From positions 1 to 64,000 of the forward strand of contig URNZ01000005.1 in assembly GCA_900549405.1 (NCBI GenBank): DNA of 64,000 nucleotides, read 5' to 3'. Below, piece by piece: positions 1-6,593 of the stretch. The notes below the pieces were generated by a model, which did not search any database, was not told where the DNA came from, and saw only the letters and a list, made by a program, of their open reading frames with translations. The stretch's first letter is position 1, and every line of letters begins with the position of its first letter. The translations under genes were made by a program, and so were the position numbers. This DNA is from an uncultured Eubacteriales bacterium. Its GTDB lineage: Bacteria; Bacillota; Clostridia; Oscillospirales; Oscillospiraceae.

Positions 1-55
1 AGCAGAGCAGAGCAGAGCAGAGCAGAGCAGAGCAGAGCAGAGCAGAGCAGAGCAG
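1..55 (+). repeat. Pentanucleotide tandem repeat (AGCAG) x11
   Basis: Eleven perfect copies of AGCAG fill positions 1-55; the array may continue to the left of the window. The unit length is not a multiple of three, so each gain or loss of a unit shifts any reading frame that crosses it. GCAGAG within the array is also the 5' arm of the first downstream hairpin, so that arm survives changes in copy number. Perfect short arrays of this kind are typical sites of slipped-strand mispairing. Confidence 0.95.
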
Positions 56-58
56 TAA
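1..58 (+). CDS. Leader peptide of SLH gene 1 (partial, start outside window)
   Basis: A reading frame enters from the left edge, runs through the AGCAG repeat and ends at TAA (56-58), so the visible peptide is a repeating Ser-Arg-Ala-Glu-Gln pentad ending in AEQ. I call it a leader peptide because the second SLH locus in this window (9573-9617) has a complete short frame at the same place, with its own Shine-Dalgarno sequence, also ending in AE(Q) just before a terminator. The start codon and ribosome binding site lie outside the window, so the frame actually used is unknown. All three frames of the repeat are open and encode the same pentad. The other two frames continue to stops at 130-132 and 141-143, inside the second hairpin. 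Confidence 0.45.
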   Translation, partial: AEQSRAEQSRAEQSRAEQ

Positions 59-79
59 ACAGCCTCTCTGCCGCTTTTT
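47..79 (+). terminator. Leader terminator 1 of SLH gene 1
   Basis: GCAGAG (47-52) pairs with CTCTGC (66-71), followed closely by five T (75-79). The stem is only 6 bp, so this is a modest intrinsic terminator. The same GCAGAG/CTCTGC stem and T tract occur in the leader of the second SLH gene. Confidence 0.5.
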
Positions 80-105
80 GCTGCCTGAATCTAAATATCT
101 GGATG

Positions 106-157
106 AAAAGACCCATTTTCAACACGGGATAACCTCGTGCTGAAAATGAGTCTTTTT
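106..157 (+). terminator. Leader terminator 2 of SLH gene 1
   Basis: A long inverted repeat, arms 106-126 and 136-156, gives 19 base pairs with two mismatches and a 9-nt loop (127-135). It is followed by a T-rich tail. It ends about 35 nt before the start codon of the SLH gene, so an unregulated transcript would largely end here. This implies conditional read-through. Confidence 0.8.
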
Positions 158-192
158 ATATTTTTTCAGAACTTTTTATAGGAGGAAAGTAT

Positions 193-3147
193 ATGAAGAA
201 ACGATTATTGGCGCTGTGCATGTCGCTATGCTTGCTGGTCGGCTTATTGCCGACGGCGGCGTGGGCGGCGGACACACAGGCGGAAAACGCGAGCGGTTTC
301 TGCGATGCAGAGGAGAACGGAGAGAGCGTAAAGTGGGAATTGTCCCCGGATGAGGATGATTCGTCCGCTTATACGCTGACCATTTCCGGTGAAGGTGCGA
401 TGGCGGATTATAATAGCTATGCCAATACACCCTGGTACCAGTATGCAAAGACGAATGGTGCCATTGAAAATGAAAAAGATAAGGACTTTGCGAAGATCGA
501 TAAGGTCATTGTGGAGGGCGGGGTCACTCGTATTGGCAAGAATGCCTTTGCTTTTACCACGGTGACAGAGGCACAAATCGCCGATTCCGTGACTTCCATT
601 GGTAGCGGTGCATTTCTGTGGGACCTGGGGCTGAAAACTATTAGCATCCCGGCGTCCGTGACAAACTTACATGTAGACGAGAACGGGGACTATTATAACT
701 TCTTGGATGGCACGTTTAACCTGGAGTCCATTCAGGTGGGAGATGGGTCCCCCTATCAGGTCGTAGATGGGGTTTTGATCGGTAAGGTCAAAGATAGTTC
801 TGATTTGATGACTATTGTCTGCCCGGATAACCTGGGCGGCGGCGACACGACGGAGGTCGATCTCAGCGGCGTCGCTGATCTGACCCTGGTGGGCAGAACT
901 ACTTTCGGCGGCTGCCGGAATCTGAAGAGCGTTCATCTGCCTGACTCTGTGGAAAAAATCGAGTATAGTTCTTTTATGAAGTGCTATTCTCTGGAGTCCT
1001 TTGTAGTTCCTCCGAAGGTCACGGAACTTGAAAAGTGGACCTTTAGCGGATGCAGCAGCTTGGCTTCTGTGACTTTGAATAATGTTGAAACCATTGGGGC
1101 GCAGGCATTTTCGAAAATTGCGGCTGCGGAGCTTGACAACGCGCCGCATCCTTGCAGCGCTCTGGCTGAGATCGACCTGGGCAAGGTAACGAGCATTGCT
1201 GAAGGCGCTTTCCAGGAAACTGGTTTAACTTCTGTTTCCCTTGGCAGCGGCAGCGTTGGGGCCAATGCCTTTATGAACTGCGAAGCGCTGACTTCCATTG
1301 ACCTGGGCAATGTGACTGAGATTGGGGCAAATGCATTCAGAGGAACGGCAGTCGTAGACCTTACTATTCCCGCGACGGTAACCACGATTGGTGGCAACGC
1401 GTTTATTGACAGCACGGCACTGGAACAGGTGACCATGAGCCAGGATCATTCCAGCAAGATCGGACACAAAAAAGTCGCCCGGGATGGATATTGTATCGGG
1501 ACCCGTTGGTATCAGGACGGAACTCAGGTCCAGGTCAAAACGGTATTTGACAATAATCCGAACACAGAGCAGACCTTTACCTATATGCCGATCTACTTCT
1601 TTGATGTAAAATATGACGGCGTAGAGAATAAGACCACAAGATTCATCTATAATTCCAGAACCATGGAGCTGCTGGATTCCTGGGCAAAGTTGCAGACTGT
1701 ATCGGCGCTTGGCCTGACTGTGCCGGAAGGAAAAATGTTTGCCGGTTGGTCCGTTGCGGCAGACAGCAACGCTATTGTGGCGACAGATGGAGGGGTTCTG
1801 AACGAAAACCCGAGCCCTGAGGCCAGTGTACTTGTAAACACGATTCCCACGCTTACGCTGTATCCCGTTTGGATGACGGAACACAGCCATACGCTGGAGT
1901 TAGTAGACGGTCAGGCGGCTACCTGTACTGAAGCCGGTTGGACAAACTACTATCAGTGTACCTTTGACGGATGCGGCAAGTATTTCGCTGACGACGCCGG
2001 TGTGAACGAGATCATTGATTTGGATGCCTGGAAGCAGGGCGACGGGAAAATCCAGATGGTGGACCACCAGCTTGCCTACCATGAAGCCAAGACCGCAACT
2101 TGCACCGAGGACGGCACCAAGGCTTACTGGGAATGCGACGTATGCCACAAGCTGTTCACCGACGCGAACGGGCAGACCGAGACCACCCAGGAAGCTCTGG
2201 TCGTGCCCGCCACCGGTCACGACTGGAGCAATAAGGACGGCATCTGCAAGACCTGTCAGACCGCCTGTGACCAGCCCCACAACCCCGGCACCACCTGTGA
2301 GGTGTGCGGCAAGGTGACCGCTTCCACCTCCTCCGGTGGCGGCGGCGGTTCCAGCCGCGGCAACAGCTACGCCGTGTCCACCCCCAAGGCGGACAACGGT
2401 TCTGTGTCCGTGAACAACGGAGCCTCTGCCAAGAAGGGCGAAACTGTGACCATCACCGTCAAGCCCAACGAGGGCTATGAGATCGACAAGGTGACGGTCA
2501 CCGACAGCAAGGGCAACACGATCACTGTCACCGATAAGGGCGACGGCAAGTTCAGCTTTGTGATGCCTGACAGCAAGGTGGACGTGAAGGCGACCTTCGT
2601 GAAGAGCGAAGTCCAGCCCGACCAGCCCACTAAAACCACCTTTGTGGATGTCCCTGTTAACAGCTGGTACGCTGACGCTGCTGACTTTGTGGCCCAGCGG
2701 GGTCTGATGTCCGGCGTGGGCGAGAACCTGTTCGGCGGGAATCAGAACACCACCCGGGCCATGCTCATGACCATCCTGGCCCGTATGGACGGCCAGGACG
2801 TGACTGGCGGTTCCACCTGGTACGAGAAAGCCATGAATTGGGCCAAGGCCAACGGCGTGTCTGACGGCACCATGCCCGAGGTGAACATCACCCGCGAGCA
2901 GCTGGCCACCATGCTGTATAGCTACGCCAAGCTGAAGGGCATGAATACGATCCCCAACGGCATGGCTCTGTCCAAGTTCAGTGACGCCGACAGCATCTCC
3001 ACCTGGGCCAGCGAGGCTGTGTCCTGGGCCGCTTACTCCGGCATTATCTCTGGCCGCAGCAACGGCACCGTGGACCCCCAGGCGGGCGCTACCCGGGCCG
3101 AAATGGCCGTGATGCTCCAGCAGTTTGTGGGGCTGATGGAGCAGTAA
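193..3147 (+). CDS. BspA-type leucine-rich-repeat surface protein with SLH anchor
   Basis: A 984-residue secreted protein that probably binds the cell wall through three SLH domains. Residues 1-25 form a signal peptide ending AWA. Residues about 90-430 carry BspA/TpLRR-type leucine-rich repeats (repeated I-G-x-x-A-F motifs). About 450-560 resembles an InlB B-repeat ending LYPVW. About 570-710 has repeated C-x2-C pairs around TCTE-type modules. A Gly/Ser linker (about 712-722) leads to a module beginning YAVSTPKADNG, then SLH domains at about 817-984. The start follows AGGAGG. The N-terminal part looks less GC-rich than the SLH part, which is nearly identical to that of the protein at 9781-11523. 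This suggests a shared anchor with exchanged exposed regions. The ligand is unknown. Confidence 0.9.
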   Translation: MKKRLLALCMSLCLLVGLLPTAAWAADTQAENASGFCDAEENGESVKWELSPDEDDSSAYTLTISGEGAMADYNSYANTPWYQYAKTNGAIENEKDKDFAKIDKVIVEGGVTRIGKNAFAFTTVTEAQIADSVTSIGSGAFLWDLGLKTISIPASVTNLHVDENGDYYNFLDGTFNLESIQVGDGSPYQVVDGVLIGKVKDSSDLMTIVCPDNLGGGDTTEVDLSGVADLTLVGRTTFGGCRNLKSVHLPDSVEKIEYSSFMKCYSLESFVVPPKVTELEKWTFSGCSSLASVTLNNVETIGAQAFSKIAAAELDNAPHPCSALAEIDLGKVTSIAEGAFQETGLTSVSLGSGSVGANAFMNCEALTSIDLGNVTEIGANAFRGTAVVDLTIPATVTTIGGNAFIDSTALEQVTMSQDHSSKIGHKKVARDGYCIGTRWYQDGTQVQVKTVFDNNPNTEQTFTYMPIYFFDVKYDGVENKTTRFIYNSRTMELLDSWAKLQTVSALGLTVPEGKMFAGWSVAADSNAIVATDGGVLNENPSPEASVLVNTIPTLTLYPVWMTEHSHTLELVDGQAATCTEAGWTNYYQCTFDGCGKYFADDAGVNEIIDLDAWKQGDGKIQMVDHQLAYHEAKTATCTEDGTKAYWECDVCHKLFTDANGQTETTQEALVVPATGHDWSNKDGICKTCQTACDQPHNPGTTCEVCGKVTASTSSGGGGGSSRGNSYAVSTPKADNGSVSVNNGASAKKGETVTITVKPNEGYEIDKVTVTDSKGNTITVTDKGDGKFSFVMPDSKVDVKATFVKSEVQPDQPTKTTFVDVPVNSWYADAADFVAQRGLMSGVGENLFGGNQNTTRAMLMTILARMDGQDVTGGSTWYEKAMNWAKANGVSDGTMPEVNITREQLATMLYSYAKLKGMNTIPNGMALSKFSDADSISTWASEAVSWAAYSGIISGRSNGTVDPQAGATRAEMAVMLQQFVGLMEQ

Positions 3148-3165
3148 AAACAGCACTAAGACAGC

Positions 3166-3199
3166 AAAACCCCGGCGGCCTGCGGGCCGCCGGGGTTTT
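3166..3199 (+). terminator. Terminator of SLH gene 1 (bidirectional)
   Basis: A perfect 15-bp inverted repeat (3166-3180 with 3185-3199) with a 4-nt loop, flanked by A and T tracts. It can serve this gene and the converging lysC gene. Confidence 0.9.
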
Positions 3200-3221
3200 G
3201 AACGTTTTTGAATGAATCGTG

Positions 3222-4442
3222 TTAGATGCCGAACTCGCTGAAGAAGCGGTCGTGGATGGCCTGGACGGCGCGGTCGGCGTCCCGCTCGTCCACCAGGACG
3301 GACACCTTGATCTCGCTGGTGGAGATCATCTGGATGTTGATACCGGCGGAGTACAGGGCCTCGAACATCTTGGAGGCCACGCCGGCGTTGTGGGCCATGC
3401 CGGCACCCACGATGGACACCTTGGCCACGTGGTCGTCCACCTCGATGGACTTAAAGCCGATGGACTCCTTCAGCTCCTCCAGGATGGCCTTGGCGGTCTC
3501 GGCGTCGTCCCGGGCCACGGTGAAGCTGATGTCCTTGCTCTCGTCCCGGCCGATGGACTGCAGGATGATGTCCACATTGATGTCCTTCTTGGCCAGCAGG
3601 GAGAAAATTTTAAAGGCAATGCCGGGCTGATCGGCCAGACCGATCAGGGCCAGACGGGCTACGTTCTTATCTTTGGCAACGCCACTGACGTGAATTTTTT
3701 CCATGGTTTTTACAACCTCCTTGACTTTCGTGCCGGGCTTTCCGCTGAAGCTGGAAAGGACCTCCATATTGACGTTATACCGCTTTGCCATCTCCACCGA
3801 GCGGTTGTGCAGCACCTGGGCACCCAGGCTGGCCAGCTCCAGCATCTCGTCGAAAGTGATCTCCTCCAGCTTGCGGGCCCCGGTGACATGGCGGGGATCG
3901 GCGGTGTACACACCGTCTACATCGGTGTAGATCTGGCACAGGTCCGCGTGCAGGGCGGCGGCCAGGGCGACGGCGGAGGTGTCGGAGCCGCCGCGGCCCA
4001 GGGTGGTGATGTCGTCATACTTGTTGATGCCCTGGAACCCGGCCACCAGCACGATCTTCTTCTTGTCCAGCTCCTTCTGGATACGCTCGGTGCGGATGCG
4101 CTTGATCCGGGCGCTGCTGTAAGAGGAGTCGGTGAGCATCCCGGCCTGCCAGCCGGTGAGAGACACGGCCTGATAGCCCATGCGCTCGATGGCCATGGCG
4201 CACAGGGAGATGGAGATCTGCTCGCCGGTGGCCAGCAGCATATCCATTTCCCGCTTGGATGCGCTGGGGTTGATCTCCTTGGCCTTCTCGATCAGGTCGT
4301 CGGTGGTGTCGCCCTGGGCGGAGAGGACGGCCACAACGCTGTGGCCCTTGCGATAGGTCTCGGTGATGATGCGGGCCACATTGCGGATGCGGTCGGCATC
4401 GGCGACGGAGCTGCCGCCGAATTTTTGTACGATAAGTGACAT
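3222..4442 (-). CDS. lysC: Aspartate kinase
   Basis: Phosphorylates L-aspartate with ATP, the first step to lysine, threonine and methionine. The 406-residue protein starts with the KFGGSS nucleotide-binding motif and has the amino-acid kinase fold to about residue 230 (GRGGSDTSA, then TDVDGVYTADPR). Two C-terminal ACT domains follow (about 265-400), the sites where end products inhibit class-like LysC enzymes. It is the last gene of the ACT-hom-lysC operon, 74 bp after hom. A feedback ligand cannot be read from sequence. No lysine riboswitch is visible in the short gap before it. Confidence 0.95.
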   Translation of the reverse strand: MSLIVQKFGGSSVADADRIRNVARIITETYRKGHSVVAVLSAQGDTTDDLIEKAKEINPSASKREMDMLLATGEQISISLCAMAIERMGYQAVSLTGWQAGMLTDSSYSSARIKRIRTERIQKELDKKKIVLVAGFQGINKYDDITTLGRGGSDTSAVALAAALHADLCQIYTDVDGVYTADPRHVTGARKLEEITFDEMLELASLGAQVLHNRSVEMAKRYNVNMEVLSSFSGKPGTKVKEVVKTMEKIHVSGVAKDKNVARLALIGLADQPGIAFKIFSLLAKKDINVDIILQSIGRDESKDISFTVARDDAETAKAILEELKESIGFKSIEVDDHVAKVSIVGAGMAHNAGVASKMFEALYSAGINIQMISTSEIKVSVLVDERDADRAVQAIHDRFFSEFGI

Positions 4443-4516
4443 ATGTGTCGTTCCCCCTAAAGGTCAAATCATGTGAGACAGTGAAAAGCGGACGGTCCGC
4501 TCTCCATCTTATGGCG

Positions 4517-5728
4517 TTAGTCCAGCACGCGGAAGCGGGAGCGGACGTCCAGACCCTGGAGCTTATCCTTGATCTGGGGCTCGGTCATGGCCGCGGTGAG
4601 GAAGGCGACCTCTCCGGCGGGCGCACCGGCCCGGGCCAGCAGCTGGATGTCGCCGCAGGCCAGGCGGACCTGGTCCACGGGGGCCTGGGCCCGGACATAC
4701 CACCGGGAGGTGACGATGTCAGAGGAGACCACCAGGTCGGGAGCGCCGGGGCCCCACTCGTTGCGGTGATCCCGCTTCAGATCCTTGGCGATGTCGATGA
4801 CGTCGGCCACCACGGCGGAGGCGGTGGGCAGCTTGCCCGCGCCGCGGCCATAGAACATCACGTCGCCGATGGCGTTGCCGGTGACGGCGATGGCGTTGAA
4901 CACGTCCTCCACCCCGGAGAGCGGATTGCTGGCGGGCACCAGGTGGGGGGCCACAAAGGCGCACACCTTGCCCTCGGGCTGGCGGATGCAGCGGCCCAGC
5001 AGCTTGATCTTATAGCCGCAGGAGTCGGCATAGGCCACGTCCTCCAGGGTGACGTTGCGGATGCCCTCGGTGGGCACCTGGTCGGGATAGACGTGCTGGC
5101 CGAAGGACAGGGCGGCCAGGATGCAGATCTTGCGGCAGGCGTCGTGGCCGTCCACGTCGGCGGTGGGGTCCTTCTCGGCATAGCCGTTGTCCTGGGCCTC
5201 CTTCAGGGCCTGCTCAAAGGTCAGGCCAGCGCGGATCATCCGGGTGAGGATATAGTTGGTGGTGCCGTTGAGGATGCCGGTGACCTGGGTCAGCTCGTTG
5301 GCGGCCAGGCAGGAGGTGAGGGGCCGCAGGATGGGGATGCCGCCACCCACGCTGGCCTCGAAGAGATAGCTCACGCCGTGCTCCTTGGCCAGCTGAAGCA
5401 ACTCATAGCCGTGGGTGGCCACCAGCTCCTTGTTAGAGGTGACCACGCTCTTGCCCGCCTTCAGGGCCCGGGTGGTAAAGTCCAGGGCGATCTTGGCGCC
5501 GCCGATGGTCTCCACCACGATGTCCACCTCGGGGTCGTTCTCGATGACGGAGAAGTCCTTCACAAAGCAGTCCTTATAGGGGCTGTCGGGGAAGTCCCGC
5601 ACGTCCAGGATGTATTTCAGGCGGAGCAGATCGTCCACCCGCTGGTCAATGAGACCGCCGTTTTTCGTCAGCACCTCGGCCACGCCGGAGCCCACGGTGC
5701 CAAAACCCAAAATCGCTACGTTTACCAT
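4517..5728 (-). CDS. hom: Homoserine dehydrogenase with shortened ACT region
   Basis: Reduces aspartate semialdehyde to homoserine with NAD(P)H. The protein has the GFGTVGSGV dinucleotide-binding loop at the N-terminus, NGTTNYI in the middle and the usual catalytic domain. I chose the ATG at 5728, with TGAGGTGA about 6 nt upstream, over an in-frame GTG 9 nt earlier that overlaps this site; this gives 403 residues. The C-terminal 60 residues look like an ACT domain that has lost its central loop and helix: a first strand (RWYVRAQA) runs quickly to the last helix and strand. Full-length relatives are about 430 residues. The gene lies between a free-standing ACT protein and lysC. Confidence 0.93.
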   Translation of the reverse strand: MVNVAILGFGTVGSGVAEVLTKNGGLIDQRVDDLLRLKYILDVRDFPDSPYKDCFVKDFSVIENDPEVDIVVETIGGAKIALDFTTRALKAGKSVVTSNKELVATHGYELLQLAKEHGVSYLFEASVGGGIPILRPLTSCLAANELTQVTGILNGTTNYILTRMIRAGLTFEQALKEAQDNGYAEKDPTADVDGHDACRKICILAALSFGQHVYPDQVPTEGIRNVTLEDVAYADSCGYKIKLLGRCIRQPEGKVCAFVAPHLVPASNPLSGVEDVFNAIAVTGNAIGDVMFYGRGAGKLPTASAVVADVIDIAKDLKRDHRNEWGPGAPDLVVSSDIVTSRWYVRAQAPVDQVRLACGDIQLLARAGAPAGEVAFLTAAMTEPQIKDKLQGLDVRSRFRVLD

Positions 5729-5794
5729 TGCATTCACCTCATAGTTTCTGTGTCTTGCGGTCAGGCCGTCCGGCCCGCCGCGGAAAGCCGGGGG

Positions 5795-6235
5795 TTATCC
5801 GGCCAGTATCTCGCACTTGAGCACCCCGGGGCTGGCCTTGGCGTCCCCCAGGACCTCCTCCAGAGAGCGGCGGAGGGTGGAGGTCTCCGCCGTCATGGTG
5901 ACCACGGCGCAGCCGTTGGCGGGGATGTTCTGGTTGATGGTGAGGATATTCACGCCCGTCCCGGCGAACACGTTCAGCACGCCGGATAAGATACCCGGCT
6001 CATCCTTCAGCAGGATCTGGAACGTGACGATGCGCCCGTGGAGCATGTCGTTGAAGGGGCGGACAGAGTCCTTATACTTATAAAAGGCGCTGCGGCTGAT
6101 GCCCACGGCCCGGGTGGCCCCGTTCACGGTGGTCTCCTCCCCGGTCTCCAGCAGGCGCTTGGCCTCGGCCACCTTGCGGAAAATTTCGGGCATGGCGTCG
6201 GCCTCTACGATGAAATACTTTGCCGGCGTGTTCAT
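5795..6235 (-). CDS. ACT domain protein, PheB-like (UPF0735 type)
   Basis: A 146-residue protein with an N-terminal helix-turn-helix-like segment (about residues 35-58, including GISRSAFYKYKD) and a C-terminal ACT domain (about 70-145, with DEPGILSGVLN). It matches the family often annotated as PheB or UPF0735, whose members sit beside hom/thr genes and are thought to sense an amino acid. It is the first gene of the operon with hom and lysC, 66 bp before hom. A role as amino-acid sensor for hom or for transcription is inferred. The gene symbol is left empty because the biochemical role is not established. Confidence 0.85.
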   Translation of the reverse strand: MNTPAKYFIVEADAMPEIFRKVAEAKRLLETGEETTVNGATRAVGISRSAFYKYKDSVRPFNDMLHGRIVTFQILLKDEPGILSGVLNVFAGTGVNILTINQNIPANGCAVVTMTAETSTLRRSLEEVLGDAKASPGVLKCEILAG

Positions 6236-6303
6236 GGCCTCTCCTCCAGTCTACTCGCCCTGCGTGTCCGTGTTGCGCGGGCATTTGTTTTCCGATTTGG
6301 ACT

Positions 6304-6332
6304 ATTGTAACACAGGTCTGGGATGGGCGCAA
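6304..6332 (-). promoter_or_regulatory. Promoter of the ACT-hom-lysC operon
   Basis: On the minus strand TTGCGC (6332-6327) and TACAAT (6309-6304) are separated by 17 bp, a good sigma-A-type promoter about 70 bp before the ACT gene. Confidence 0.65.
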
Positions 6333-6463
6333 CGGTTACTTTCCCCAACGAGTGTAAAAAAATTCAGCCGAATTTGGTCCCCTTCCGTCGAATTGTACAA
6401 CGCCACACGAAAACACTTGTTTTTGTGGAAGCGACAAGCGGCAGAGCGGCGTCTGGGCCGCTT

Positions 6464-6510
6464 GGCTCCCCTGAAAGGGGAGCTGGCACGGCGCAGCCGT
6501 GACTGAGAGG
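6464..6510 (+). repeat. Dispersed double-hairpin repeat, copy 1
   Basis: Two adjacent stem-loops: GCTCCCC/GGGGAGC (65-71 with 77-83 of this kilobase position) and CACGGC/GCCGTG, followed by ACTGAGAGG. A second copy at 39768-39809 has the same layout with different but still complementary stem bases, ending ACTGAGGG. The rest of the 6236-6593 gap holds only the operon promoter and the PBP terminator; I see no gene in it. Confidence 0.75.
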
Positions 6511-6531
6511 TCACCCCCGCAGGGCAAAACT

Positions 6532-6572
6532 AAAGCCCTCCGTCTGGTTTTCCCCAAACGGAGGGCCTTTTG
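6532..6572 (-). terminator. Terminator of the PBP gene
   Basis: GCCCTCCGT (6535-6543) pairs with ACGGAGGGC (6558-6566). Read on the minus strand it is followed by a T-rich stretch. It lies 22 bp after the PBP stop codon. Confidence 0.75.
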
Positions 6573-6593
6573 TGGATGATAAACGTGTCTGCC

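Noticed and set aside
1900..3156. Long minus-strand open frame across the SLH part of gene 1, with counterparts opposite other genes (for example plus-strand 58217-61033)
   Set aside because: These are mirror frames of GC-rich codons: compositionally odd (His, Gly, Leu and Val rich), with no ribosome binding site or domain, and fully explained by the opposite-strand gene.
4443..4516. Lysine riboswitch before lysC
   Set aside because: The 74-bp gap is far too short; it contains only a weak GCGG/CCGC hairpin.
5729..5737. GTG start giving three extra residues on Hom
   Set aside because: It lies within the ribosome binding site of the ATG at 5728.
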